A DNA stretch of 64,000 nucleotides from assembly GCA_022316685.1 (NCBI GenBank), contig JAKJHU010000625.1, positions 62,001 through 126,000 of the forward strand. Direction: 5' to 3'. Under the pieces are notes generated by a model. It saw nothing but the letters and a program-made list of their open reading frames with translations. It ran no database searches and had not been told where the DNA came from. This document shows positions 9,301 to 20,400 of the stretch, piece by piece; position 1 is the stretch's first letter; the number at the start of each line of letters is the position of its first letter. This DNA comes from Progne subis subis. Taxonomy: Eukaryota; Chordata; Aves; Passeriformes; Hirundinidae. Position numbers and translations under genes: made by a program.

Positions 9301-11152
9301 TGCGTACACTCCGGTACCAGAAGAGAATTATGAACCTCCAAGTAACCCAGCAGCACCCAAAGATCCTGCACCGGTGAGATCCAAGCAACTACGGTGTCTT
9401 TGTGTGATTTTACTTTTGGATCTTGTAGGCAGAGGGCAAGCAAACATAGTGTATTACCCTCACCAACCATTCAGATGGGTCCTGCGCCATCTTTCAAGTG
9501 ATGAGGCAATCAAAGAAACCATTACAGTAGACAGCCCATCCTTTGAGTTTAAGCTAACAGACATATTTCCCTCACAGCTAGGATTCCCTAAAATTGGGGA
9601 TTCTTCATTGTACCAAACCTATTGGTGCCCTGCCTCCAACCCAGGTAAAAGCTACTGTAGCCATCCGAAGTACGGGTACTGTGGGTATTGGGGATGCGAA
9701 ACTATCGTGACGAGTGATAGATGGCAACCACAGCAACCTGACAAGTTCCTGCAAGTCGGGTACGCTCCCCACGGCTGTCGCGAACCTAAGTTCGGGATGG
9801 ACGGATTGATATACATACCCCAAGACGGCAGACGACACACCTGTAAGAACTATGCAATGACAATTTTGCAGCCGACCCATGTGAGTTGGGCCACAGGAAA
9901 GGTATGGTCAGTGTTTGTTCGCGCCTTTCGTAACTTCTGGGTGAATGTGCAAATTATTAGACTCCCACCTTCAGTGCCCCAGTCATTCAAACCCTATCAG
10001 AATCTCGCAGCACGCAGACACAAGAGGGAGGCCACATCTGGCACCTCCTCCTCATCTCGTCCTTTAGCCATTTACCAAAAACCTAAGTCAGCTCCCTACA
10101 ATCTGTTTCTTAGTGTATTAAATGCTACCTTTTTGTCGTTGAACCAATCCAATCCAAACTTTACAAAATCATGCTGGTTATGTTATAATGCAGAACCTCC
10201 TTTTTATGAGGGTGTCGCCTTTGATGCTCCTTTCGAATATTCTGCAGCAAACAATCCACACAACTGCAAGTGGGACACCCCCCGGAGGGAAATTACCCTG
10301 AGTCAAGTCACAGGCCGAGGCAAGTGCTTTGGCAGCGTAACCGCAGCAAAGCAGATGGGAAATATCTGTACTGAGTTCATCCAACCTAGTCGAAATACGG
10401 ATAAGTGGGCAGTTCCTTTCCTATCAGGAATGTGGGTCTGTCAACAAATCGGAATAACCCCCTGTGTGTACCTTAGCAAATTCAATAACCTTGCTGACTT
10501 TTGTGTCCAAGTTCTGATTGTTCCTAGAGTCCTGTATCACCAAGAAGAAGAAATGTATCACTTTTTAGAAGAAACCATCCAGCTCCACAAAAGAGAAGTA
10601 GTAACAGGTATAACCATTGCAATGCTCCTTGGCCTAGGAGCTGCCGGTACAGCCACAGGTGTTTCAGCTCTCGTGACCCAACATCAAAGACTTTCTCAGC
10701 TGCAAATGACAATTGACGAAGACTTACTGAGAATTGAAAAATCCATCTCCTCTCTGGAAAGATCTATCTCCTCGCTTTCAGAAGTCGTCCTGCAGAACAG
10801 GCGAGGACTGGACCTCTTGCTCATGCAGCAAGGAGGCCTGTGTGCCGCCTTGAGAGAGGAATGCTGTTTTTATGCAGACCATACTGGAGTTGTGCTAGAC
10901 TCCATGGCTGAACTGAGAGAAAGACTAGCCCAGAGAAAGAGAGAGAGAGAGGCCCAACGAGGATGGTTCGAGTCATGGTTCAATCAGTCCCCATGGCTGG
11001 CCACCCTTGTTTCCACCCTAATAGGTCCTCTCACCATAATACTCTTGGTATTGATTTTTGGGCCTTGCATTTTGAACAAGTTAGTGTCGTTTGTTAGAAG
11101 CCGTTTAGAAAAAGTTAACGTCCTATTTGTCGAACGCCTGCAATTACCGTGA
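9188..11152 (+). CDS. env: ERV1 env, gamma-type envelope glycoprotein, intact
   Basis: An uninterrupted 654-codon frame overlapping the end of pol. About 68 residues of polar leader precede a hydrophobic signal segment (CLCVILLLDLVG). The surface subunit carries a CWLC motif (near 10172), the CXXC box typical of gammaretroviral and type D envelopes. A multibasic RRHKR lies at residues 276-280 and a weaker HKR at 467-469, immediately before the hydrophobic fusion peptide; the latter fits the surface/transmembrane boundary better. The transmembrane subunit has the QNRRGLDLL block, a CX6CC motif starting at residue 552, a membrane span and a short tail. It resembles the env of ERV3, not the alpharetroviral-type env of ERV6. 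In life it would come from a spliced mRNA, so the true first exon is not visible. Confidence 0.92.
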   Translation: MVKLNGVHLSQSNQTFRIELMKTVRSHLQDWIIGRPRNAYTPVPEENYEPPSNPAAPKDPAPVRSKQLRCLCVILLLDLVGRGQANIVYYPHQPFRWVLRHLSSDEAIKETITVDSPSFEFKLTDIFPSQLGFPKIGDSSLYQTYWCPASNPGKSYCSHPKYGYCGYWGCETIVTSDRWQPQQPDKFLQVGYAPHGCREPKFGMDGLIYIPQDGRRHTCKNYAMTILQPTHVSWATGKVWSVFVRAFRNFWVNVQIIRLPPSVPQSFKPYQNLAARRHKREATSGTSSSSRPLAIYQKPKSAPYNLFLSVLNATFLSLNQSNPNFTKSCWLCYNAEPPFYEGVAFDAPFEYSAANNPHNCKWDTPRREITLSQVTGRGKCFGSVTAAKQMGNICTEFIQPSRNTDKWAVPFLSGMWVCQQIGITPCVYLSKFNNLADFCVQVLIVPRVLYHQEEEMYHFLEETIQLHKREVVTGITIAMLLGLGAAGTATGVSALVTQHQRLSQLQMTIDEDLLRIEKSISSLERSISSLSEVVLQNRRGLDLLLMQQGGLCAALREECCFYADHTGVVLDSMAELRERLAQRKREREAQRGWFESWFNQSPWLATLVSTLIGPLTIILLVLIFGPCILNKLVSFVRSRLEKVNVLFVERLQLP

Positions 11153-11360
11153 AGTGCGCTTGTTACTAACATTTTATACCACTTTTTATACTTTTATATA
11201 CTTATATAACTTTTTATACCACTTATTACCACTATTATACTAACTTTAACAGCTTTTGCATTTTTATGACATTTATATTTTTATAACATTTATACTTTTA
11301 TAACATTTATACTTTTATACTTTTATAACATTGATACTTTTATACTTTTTTACTTAGTCA
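11153..11360 (+). repeat. ERV1 3' untranslated region, AT-rich degenerate tandem repeat
   Basis: About 200 bases between env and the polypurine tract consist largely of short TTTTATA/ACATTTATAC units. The clearest copies, about 17 bp each, lie between 11270 and 11340. No coding potential is seen. It may be slippage-generated filler or an RNA element; the sequence does not decide. Confidence 0.7.
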
Positions 11361-11376
11361 TGGGAGGGGGGGGAAA
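11361..11376 (+). promoter_or_regulatory. ERV1 polypurine tract
   Basis: A G/A-rich run (GGGAGGGGGGGGGAAA within it) directly abuts the TG of the 3' LTR, as expected for the plus-strand DNA primer. Confidence 0.9.
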
Positions 11377-11669
11377 TGTGGGAGATTAGGGACAGGCGGT
11401 CAGAAGATATCGCGTTGTACGGGCAGACAGAACCCCTCCCTCAATACTTAGTTGGTTAGTGTCCTTGATAAGGTAAGCAACACCTAACTTGTAACGTAAG
11501 CAGACGGATGTGATGTAGCAAACAGAGGTTTTATAACTCCATGTAACCAGTTAATAAACGCCATTAGCCGTCCACCACACTGGTGTCTGTGAGCTGGTGG
11601 TCCGAGCAGCCTGGGTGTGGCTGCCGTGTCATTCCCGAACCAGGTCGCTACGCCTCAGCGGAGGCAGCA
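11377..11669 (+). repeat. ERV1 3' LTR
   Basis: This 293-bp LTR differs from the 5' copy by two CpG-to-CpA changes. It is followed by the target duplication CCCTGT at 11670-11675 and then by the resumed CR1. Confidence 0.95.
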
Positions 11670-12180
11670 CCCTGTCAAGGAGCTGAGTACCTGGAGAACA
11701 ACTGGTCTTACTATTAAAGACTGAGGCAAAGAAGGCATTAAGTACCTCAGCCTTTTCCTCATCCTTTGTCACTATGTTTCCCCCAGCATCCAATAAAAGA
11801 TGGAGATTCTCCTTAGCCCTCCTGTTGTTGTGGATGTATTTGTAAAAACATTTTTATTGTCTTTTATGGCAGTATCCAGATTAAGTTCTAGTCGGGCTTT
11901 GGCCATTCTAATTTTCTCCGTGTATTACCTCACAACATCCTTGTAGTCCTCCTGAGTTGCCTGCCCCTTCTTCCAAAGTTCCTAAACTCTCTTTTTGTTC
12001 TGAGTTCCAGTCAAAGCTCTCTGTTCAGCCAGACTAGCCTTCTTCCCCACTGGCTCATATTTCAGAACATAGGAATGACCTGCTCCTGAGCCTTTAGGAT
12101 ATCCTTCTTGAAGCACATCCAGCCTTCCTGGATTCCTTTGTCCTTCAGGACTGCCTCCCAACAGACTGTCAATCAGGCCC

Positions 12181-12952
12181 TTAAACAGGCCAAAGCCCAT
12201 CCTCCACAAGTCCAAGGTGGCAGTTCTGCTGACCCCTGTCCTTACTTCTCCAAGAATCAAAAACTCTTATCGTTTTGTGATCGCTGTGCCCAAGACAGCC
12301 TCCAACCATCACATCACCCACCAGTCTTTCTCTGTTCACATACAAGAGGTCCAGCGGGGTGCCTTCCCTAATTGGCTCACTCACCAACTGTGTCAGCAGG
12401 TTCTCTTCCACACACTCCAGGAACCTCCTAGACTGTTTCCTCTTTGCTGTATTGTATTTCCAGCAGACATCTGGTAAGTTGAAATCCCACATGAGAACAA
12501 GGGCTAGTGATTCTCAGACTTCTCACAGCTGTTTATAGCATATTTCATCTGCCTCTTCATTCCATAACAGACTCCCATCAGATCTGCCTTGTTAGCCTTT
12601 CCCCTTAATACTGACACTTAAATGCTCAACCCTATCAGTGCCATCATTAAGATCTAGACAATCAAAACACTCCCTAATATACAGGGCTACCCCACTTTCC
12701 TTGCCTGTTCCTTCTGAAGTGTTTATAGCCATTCATTGCAGCACTCCAGCTGTGCGAGTCATCCCATCATGTGTCCGTGATGGCAACTATGTCATAGTTT
12801 TCCTGCTGCGCAAGGGCTTCCAGTTCCTCCTGTTTGTTGCCCACGCTGTGTGCATTGGTGTAGATGCACCTCAGCTGAACTATTCTCAGGCGCATCTGTA
12901 GTTTATAGCACATCGATAACCCTTGTGTCTTTGCTGCCACATGGATCTCCAT
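12181..12952 (-). pseudogene. CR1 ORF2 endonuclease domain, degraded
   Basis: An APE-type endonuclease domain. Minus 12952-12767 holds the N-terminal block (YTNAHSVGNKQEELEAL, then DIVAITDT). Minus 12492-12181 holds the DFNLPDVCW and GHSDH blocks, which carry catalytic residues of this nuclease family. The two parts are separated by stops and frameshifts, so the enzyme is inactive. Confidence 0.88.
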
Positions 12953-13179
12953 CCCCTACCTCCACTAAGACTGCAGACGAAAGGACCTCACTAGTTTCTT
13001 AAACATTGGCATGCTGCCTCCAGGCTTATCTCTAGTGAGTCTGGGTTTATCTCTTTCTCCCTTGCAATCTAGTTTAAAGCTCTTTCAATGAGCCCTGCTA
13101 ACTCCTATGCAAAGATCTTTTTTCCCCTTTGACACAGGTGTACCCCATGTGTTGCCCACAGGCCTGGTGTCACATAGAC

Positions 13180-13990
13180 CTACCCGTGATCAAAGAAGCC
13201 AAAATTCTGCCAGTGACACCAGGCTTGGAGCCAGGTACTGATCTGCTGGCTCTTCCTGTTTCTTCCCTCATCATTCCCTGTGACTGGAAGGATAGAGGAG
13301 AATATTACTTCTGCTCCTGATCCCTTAACCAGTCGTCCCAAGGCCCTGAAGTCTCTCTTGATTGCCCTCAGACTTCCTGTTGCAACTTCATCGCTGCCTA
13401 CCTGAAAACTCAATAATGGGTGATAATTTGAGGGCTGTACCAGGGTAGGAAGCTTTCTCTTCACATCTTTAACCTGGGTCCCAGGGAGGCAGCAGACTTC
13501 CCTAAGAAGTGGGTCTGGTCTGCATATGGGGCCTTCTGTTCCCTTCATAAGGGAGTCTCCTATGACAACAACCTGTTTACCTTTCTTTATGGAAGCAGTT
13601 TTGATGCAGGGCATAGGCTGACAATTTCAGCAACACCTCCATGCTAGATGAACTATTGTTCTCATTATCATTCAGCTCCACTTGCAGAGACTCGTATCTA
13701 TTATGCAATGGCACTTGGGAAGGTGGGGCAGTCACAGAGGAGACGTACTTGCTGCGCTGGGCGAGCACTTGCCTCCATTGGCCCCTATCCCTTATGTCAC
13801 CATGTTCAGCTGGGAGGAGAGAGGATAGGGAGTCCTCCTATCATGCAGCCTGTCTACCTGTCAGGCCTGTCCCAGAGAAAAGGTAGGGTGCGATTCCAGT
13901 AACCTCTCTCTCACACTCCCTGATACTCCTCAACCTATTCACTTCCTGCCTGAGCTCTGCCACTAAGTAGAGGAGCTCCTTTACCTGGGC
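13180..13990 (-). pseudogene. CR1 ORF1 with GDSL/SGNH esterase-like domain, degraded
   Basis: The minus-strand frame 13614-13180 opens near a VVVIGDSLMKG block, the nucleophile motif of SGNH/GDSL hydrolases, a known domain of CR1 ORF1 proteins. Upstream on the same strand (13768-13577 and toward 13990) is a Glu/Arg-rich, coiled-coil-like region in a different frame. The protein is broken. Whether the esterase fold has a role in CR1 retrotransposition is not settled in the literature I know. Confidence 0.8.
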
Positions 13991-14164
13991 TCCCTCACCT
14001 CCCACAGGTGTGCTCACTACGGATGCCCAGTACTAGCATAAGAGCAGGGCACACCCTGCAGCCTGATACATGTTCCCACCAGAGCGCTGGGCAGCTGTGT
14101 CAGTCACAGTGAGTGCAGAGTTTAGAGAGGCCGTAGCTTTTTGCTGGGTAGATACCATTGCTCT

Positions 14165-14784
14165 CTGGAACACCTGAAAGCATCTAGCCATGGATGAGCT
14201 CACAAAAGAGCAGGTACACCCCTGGAGGACCTGCAGCCATGGGTAAGGCTTTGCTGGAACAAGTACACCCTTAAGGAATATGGATAAGTCCATGGATAAG
14301 TCCAAGCCAGAGCAGGGGCAAGGGGAGGAGTTCATTGCAATATTAAACCCTAGAACCTGGTCCAAAGGGACCAGTGATGGAGATTGTAGCAGAAATACTT
14401 TTAAAATGTTTCAACCAATCATTTGAGTTACCTGCTATAGGAATTACAATAGCAGGAATCACCTGAACCAATGGAAGAGAAGTCTTACAAGAAGCAGTTG
14501 CAGTGCAGCAGTGACCCAACCTGACCTGACCTTGGTGCCCAATAACTACACCCAACACAGCACTTCTGTCCTGAGTGACTGCTATAGCAGATGGAGCCCA
14601 AAGTCATGGACTAAATTAACTTGGTGGACATTTGTGGACATTTTGCAGGGGTGGTCCATAGACTAAGGGAATGATAGATGAATTGTATCAAAGGATGGAA
14701 AGGTGGGGTAGTGGTTAATGAGGATATATTGGATAGTGTAGGACCTGACCACGATATAAATGGTATGGAATAAGGGGTGTAGAA
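14165..14784 (+). mobile_element. ERVL-type internal 3' region
   Basis: Non-coding or decayed sequence directly upstream of the LTR at 14785. It contains repeated GAGCTCAC...GAGCAGGTACACCC-type segments that I recognise from the 3' internal part of avian ERVL-type elements, and ends in AAGGGGTGTAGAA, a short purine tract that abuts the LTR. No intact ORF survives. The left boundary with the CR1 is approximate. Confidence 0.6.
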
Positions 14785-15255
14785 TGTGCTGGTTTTGGCT
14801 GGGATAGAGTTAATTTTCTTTATAGTAGCTAGTATGGGACTATGATTTGGATTTGTGCTGTAAACAGTGTTGATAACAGAGGGATGTTGTTGTTGTTAAT
14901 GCTGAGCAGTGCTTACATACAGCCAAGGCCTTTTCTGCTTCTCACACCATCCCACCAGGAAAGATGCTAGGGGTGCACAAGAAGTTGAGAGGGGACACAG
15001 TTGGGACAGCTAACTCCAACTACACCAACTACCTGGATATGGATGAATACCTGCCTGCTGATAGGAAGTGGTGAATGAATTCCTTGATTTGCTTTGCTTG
15101 TGCACGTGGCTTTTGCTTTCCTTATTAAACTGCATTTACCACAACCCATGAGTTTTTTCACTTTTACTCTTCGGATTCTCTCCCCCATCCCACCAGGGGA
15201 GAGTGAGTGAGCGGCTGTGTGGTGCTTAGTTGCCGGCTGCAGTTAAACCATAACA
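14785..15255 (+). repeat. ERVL-type LTR, copy 2 (3' LTR with internal deletion)
   Basis: It begins TGTGCTGGTTTTGGCTGGG and ends ACCATAACA. Compared with copy 1 at 904-1487, the stretch holding the TATA-like segment is missing (join near 15020), leaving 471 bp. An ATTAAA poly(A)-like signal remains near 15124. Confidence 0.8.
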
Positions 15256-16840
15256 CATCCATAACTAGTCTAACTTTTCTCACAATGAGTAATGCCTATT
15301 AACACAAAATAATACCACTGACCTCTACAAGATTAATCCCTTGAACCGGCACTACTAATTACTGAGATTCTGGCATTGTATCTCGAGCTTTAGGATGCAA
15401 GGAACATTAGAACTAAAATATTTCTTCAACCAAAGACTCAGAATGCTGTCATAATTACCTGCTACCCAGTGCTGTTACATAAATATAATCTCATATAATC
15501 AGTAATTATGATCCTCTGCTCCCCAGAGTTCCTCTTACATAAAAAGACAAGCAAAGTACTTCATCTATTGCCCCCTTCTCTTCATGTACAGTCCAGGGTC
15601 AGTGCCTTTTCTTTAGATGCTTTTATTTGAAATGGTTCAGCAAAACGTGAAAGAAGACACCACACTCATCCTGTTGTAGACACCCGAAGTAGCCTAAAAG
15701 AGGGTTTGAGTACAATACAACCAGCCTTTTTTCCCCCTCTTTCAAAAAAACCTACTTGAAACTGGAAGGTAGGAGGCAATCTTCAGACACTTAAGCTTAA
15801 ATTAGAGCCTTCCTGGTTTTACCTCACCCTTTTTGAATATACTCAAGAGACTGGTAGAAAAACCATGCATACCTTACATATAATGAGAGAAAGAGACAAT
15901 GTACAAGACTTAAATTTCATTTATCTATTCACCTGTGTTTGTCAATTTACCCTATCCCACCTTTTCATATTATGTCTTCCCTCTACTTTGCTCTTGTATT
16001 GCTGCCCTCTTCCAGCCAACTCTATCCTGTGGTGTAATTTGCTTCCCCTCCTTCTTCATTGATCAATGTACTTCCAAGAGACCAAACATCAACAGAAATT
16101 ATAAACGCTATCAAGATGAGAATTGGAAGAACTATAGATCTAAAACAATAGGGCAAGGCAAATTAAGCTACAGAATAAAGATGCTGTTAATATCATGTAT
16201 ACAGAAAGGGAATATTAAGTATTTGCTGTTGAAGAGCATTTCTGCTCTTTTAAATACTTAATTCTGTTAGCCAAAACAGAATTCCGGTATTTGTAAGTCC
16301 CTCTTTCAAACATGTCATAAGCCTTCCTTCTCTGTGCTTCAAACAATTTTTATACATTATATATACAAAACAAAGTAAAACTGAAACAGCCTTATTTGAT
16401 AAAATATATTCTTGAAATAAGAAACCATACATTACATATACTGTGCTTTGCTCAATTAGGAAAAAAAAAAACAAAAAAACCCACAAACAAAACAACCACC
16501 AAACCCAACAACACTAAACAAAGACAGGAATACATGAGATTGTACAAAACAGTTACAGGACTGTCACGGGACCATGAAAAAAAAAAAAAAAGAAGCAAAA
16601 GTGATGGATAAAGCAAGAATGACCTCTTCAATCCTATTGAAGTGAGACTACATCTCAACTCTGCAAACAAATTACTGCAATGATGCTGAAGTTAACTGAC
16701 AGTGCTAACCTACTGTAGTAGGCATGCAGGAATATATACTGAGTGAATAACATGCTCTCAGGATGGGATTTCTATATGAAAAAGTATAATTTTATGCATG
16801 TTGGCAAACCAATGTAAAGTCTACAGAGAGCATCTTCCAG
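15256..16840. other. No gene recognised; AT-rich spacer
   Basis: About 1.6 kb of AT-rich sequence without a convincing reading frame. Two A-rich low-complexity tracts occur, near 16460-16510 and 16575-16590. Nothing else is supported. Confidence 0.6.
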
Positions 16841-16845
16841 GATAT

Positions 16846-18332
16846 TGTAGTGGTTTCACGTTCACTAAATTCTGGTCTTAGTACTCACTCTTTTTCTGTG
16901 GGAGAGAGACTAAGAGAAAAACAAAGCAGGCTCAACCTTAAAAATTAACAAATAGTTTTATTAACACACACTAAAAGAACAGAAAAAGAAAGTTGGAAAA
17001 AATTGAAAACAGAATGAAACTCCAAAAACACTCTTCCCTCCCCTTACAAACTGTTCACTTTCCTACAAAATTACATAAAGAGACAAAACTAGTAATTTTC
17101 AGTCAGTTTCACTATCTGACAATAGTCTTTCATCAATTCTTTAGGGGAAGAGTCTTTCTTAGAGTCATGGACCCCACTGACAACTTAGAACAGTTCTCTT
17201 GTGGGTTTTTTAACTGTCACAAAAACAACCGCCCAGAGAAACTTGCCTTTGTGACCCCTCCCATTAGCAGGTTCCCAAGCTGCTTATGGGTCATGGGTCT
17301 TAAGACTTTTGCATATTGGGGTGTCACCTTTTAAAGATGAATAAAGCAAAGGATTTTTCATCTCAAGGTACAGTGATATCTTCTCACTTTTTCACTGGCG
17401 CAGGGGGCTTCTCATCTCTATGTCTGTTCAAGCATCTTATAGGATTAATATTACTTAGTCCATCACAAACACCTTTGCTCAAATCCACACACAAATCTAA
17501 ACAATCATCTCCCCAAATGCATATCTTTCCCATGATTTAAAGGAATGATCTAAATGTAGAGTTCATTTCCATGGGTCAAGTAAGAATGGAACAACCAACT
17601 CTTCATCCCTCTGTCCCAGTAGTCTTTTCACTCTTGCTCTACTGACTTCATGCTGTTTTTTTCTTTATGTTCACTCCGTCCTTTCTTACTCTCTCAGAGA
17701 AGGGCCAAGCTCTGGAAGCTTCATGTTGCCAGGAAAGGGTTAAATCTGCCCAGAGTCTGTCTCTCTCTCTGTAGCTCGTGGTATTAGATGTTCAAGGCCG
17801 CGCTGGTGAGGGAGGAAGAACTCATGCAGAAACATCAGAGATCAGAGCACCCAGGCAGTCCAGAAACATAAAAAAATCCAGGCAGGATCATAAATGCCTT
17901 CTCAGCCCACCACTTGGTGTAAATCGGGGTGGCCTCGGCCCAAATGGTGTCCATAGCTCTTATCAGGGGCCCGGCAGAGATCTCTCCCTGCTCCAGGGAA
18001 GTTTAGAGAAAATAGTTGTTGTAAAGCAGCAACCTCTCCTTCCTGCCCCCACCCCCTGGGAGCCAATAGAATCTGGCCAAGCTTGATGTTACCTGTCTCT
18101 CTCTGGCCAAAGGAAAGAAGGAAAAAGACCCACCTACAGGAAATCAAGGGGTTTTATATGGTACTTCCCAAAGTCGTAGCCAACAATTTTCAGTGATCAA
18201 AACAGATGCAAATATTCCAACTAACCCTCTGATAGGTCCCTGTCCTTTCTAAAGCAATTCCTAGGTCCTGACCTGGAGAATTATTCTACATTCTTCTATA
18301 ACTAAAAAACCAAACTGTACTAACCCATGACA
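16846..18332 (-). mobile_element. Long solo LTR (1.49 kb), antisense, 5-bp TSD GATAT
   Basis: On the minus strand the element begins TGTCATGGGTTAGTAC and ends CCACTACA. It is flanked by a perfect GATAT direct repeat at 16841-16845 and 18333-18337. A TATA-like ATATAAAACCCC (minus, near 18160-18149) and a TTAATAAAAC poly(A) signal (minus, near 16965-16956) give a normal U3-R-U5 order. The roughly 1.2 kb between the two signals is unusually long for an LTR and could hide a second, unrecognised insertion. Confidence 0.85.
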
Positions 18333-18620
18333 GATATGCAGTAAATAAACTTCTCACACCCTTAGCCCTTGAGTCAAATAGTTGCATTTGTACAGCAGCA
18401 TATGGGAAATCTGACTTGGTATGAAAGTTTGATACTGTCTCTGGATAGTCTCATTATATTTAAGAGCAATTTAAGAGATCTAAAAAACAATATTTATTTT
18501 CAAACTATTTTACAAGAAAAGCAAGATAGCTTACTGAGAGTACCAAGAAATAATTGCTTGCACCTGCTAATTCTTCAAATCACAATTGTGGTGGTGCTTC
18601 CCCCGTAGGCCACACTATGA

Positions 18621-20400
18621 TCTGAAAAATGCTGGTTAGGCCTTGGCCTTGATGAACAGCACCTGGACTAAGCTCCTCTTGAGCTTATCATAAACATTGT
18701 CTGCTCCCAGGAACTTGTGCTGTCTAATAAGCTCCTGTTTTTTAACAGCCTTGGAAGCTTATTTTTCTTGCCTGAGTAACAACCCAAATGGAATAACATT
18801 TTTGTTATTGTTGGGGGTTAAGTTTTCAGATAGAATTTTTGCCCCCCATAAGTTGCTAGGAGACTAAATACTGATGCTTAAAGGGTACTTGACCCACACA
18901 AAAGGTAGTAGATCACTTAGTTTAGGGGGGAGGGAAAGGCTCAGTTCTCCAAGAGCTGAGGGTGGTTTGCTTCTGCTCTCGGCATCGGAGGGGATGGTCG
19001 GGCGACTGCTGGCTGCGTGAGGAGTTCACTGTTGACGGAGGGTCTGGTCCTGGGAATTCTATCATCTGCTGGAGCGCCCAGGAATTCGGAGTTCCTCGCC
19101 TGCCTTGCTGGAGCTGGGTCAGCCCCGGTCCAGTCATCGCGGTTTCTTCAGCACTGCTCACTTTGCCTGCCGGGACACCCCCCTGCCTGCCGAGACAACC
19201 CACCGTTTCCAGTCATCAGCCCCCGGAGTTTTTCCACCGTTTCGGCTTGGTGCTCTCAGGGTCCCAAGAGATCAGACTGCCTGGGACCTGTGAGACAAAG
19301 CCCCTCGGGGTTCTTGGTTCTGTTGATTATTGTTATTATTGCTGTTGTTGTTTGTTTGTCCTGTTATATTTACTAGTAAAGGACTGTTATTCCTTTCCCC
19401 ATAGCTCTGACTGAAAAGTTGTTTTTTTTAATCTTCCAAATTATAATAACACAAAGGGAAGGCATTGGAATTCCCCATTCCTAGAGAGGCCTCGCCTCTC
19501 CCTAGCAAATACCTGTCTCCCCAAACCGAGACAGTTATCAAACTTTCAAAGAAAGTTACTGACCCAAATTGCAGCCAGGATGGAAAATCACTATGACTAA
19601 AGCTCACTCTCTTACAGCCCTATAAACACCAGTCCAAAATGAGACCCTTTGAGCTCTCCTGGACCACAGCGAGCTGTGACCAGCAACCTTCCTCTGAATG
19701 GGGTCTCTCAGAGCCAGTGAACTCTCAAGTCTGCCATACTCAGAGGATTGCTGAATGATGATGGATCCTGGGCTGATACCCTCCACTCCTTGAGGCCAAA
19801 CCCTTTGACCATTGAGAAGATGCATGTGCATTCAAAGTGAGTACTTCACTGAATTCAAGGGGAATTTTTCACAGGTAGCTTGTATAGACTCTTTATAACT
19901 GTGTGCATGCAAGTGTGAATATGCTATAGCAAATTACCAGGAATGCCGCTCTCCTAGATTCTTAAGCACATTAGATTTGTAAGTTAGGCTTATAAGTGAG
20001 TTACTGTTGGGTTTATATTAAGTTCTATAGAATCTCTTGCTAATTTGTTTAAATTAGGCTATCAATTAAGTGCTATTAAGTTTAAGTGCTGTTAAACCTT
20101 TAGGCCTAAACTGTTGGTCAAGTCCACGGCTAAGTTTAGCAAGGGAATCCACTCTGAACCTTGTGACTCAATTGGAGGCTCTCCCTCATTCCTCTTTATC
20201 CTCCATATGCATAATTTTTTGTTAATTTTAGTCTTTGATTTATTTTAGATTTTAGTCCAACTTTTCTCAGTGTGCTTTAACCATCTAGTAAGTAGTAGAG
20301 TCAACCTTGCCAATGAACTTTGTTGTGCTTTTGCTTTTATATTAAAGCTGCTATCTTTGCCAGTGATTCTTTGAGTGACCTAACACACTCATTTGTGACA
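18621..20400 (+). mobile_element. Probable long LTR of another family, interrupted by a solo LTR
   Basis: The sequence outside the inserted LTR (18621-18808 and 19534-20400) reads as one element. A CTATAAACACC promoter-like box lies near 19618, ATTAAAG near 20341, and the end is TTTGTGACA at 20400. It resembles a large passerine LTR family from memory. The left end has no TG and no target duplication was found, so boundaries are uncertain. Confidence 0.45.
18809..19533 (+). mobile_element. Solo LTR (725 bp), 5-bp TSD GTTAT
   Basis: It begins TGTTGGGGGTTAAG and ends AACCGAGACA. The direct repeat GTTAT at 18804-18808 and 19534-19538 is perfect. A related copy, 666 bp long, sits at 50658-51323. 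The family shows a C-rich mid-section, a T-rich block before the 3' third (near 19325-19370) and no retroviral genes. Confidence 0.92.

Larger units (their letters stand above)
3663..11669 (+). mobile_element. ERV1: near-complete young provirus, alpha/beta-like gag-pro-pol with gamma-type env
   Basis: The structure is complete: 5' LTR, primer site, gag, pro, pol, env, polypurine tract and 3' LTR. It is flanked by the 6-bp direct repeat CCCTGT at 3657-3662 and 11670-11675, and the interrupted CR1 continues on both sides. The two 293-bp LTRs differ at only two positions (G/A near 3690 against 11404, and near 3917 against 11631), both CpG to CpA changes, so the insertion is recent. gag, pro and pol occupy three frames stepping by -1. 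The 6-bp TSD and the pol sequence place it with alpha/beta-like retroviruses, while env is of the gamma type, which points to a recombinant origin. Confidence 0.95.
11676..14030 (-). mobile_element. CR1 LINE, 5' two-fifths (segment 3 of 3)
   Basis: This continues the CR1 cut at 3656 by ERV1. Reading on the minus strand from about 14030 down: ORF1 (to 13180), a spacer, the ORF2 endonuclease (12952-12181) and the start of RT (to 11676). Summed over the three segments, about 3.9 kb of CR1 is present, close to the usual 4.5 kb full length. The 5' boundary near 14030 is approximate. Confidence 0.85.
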
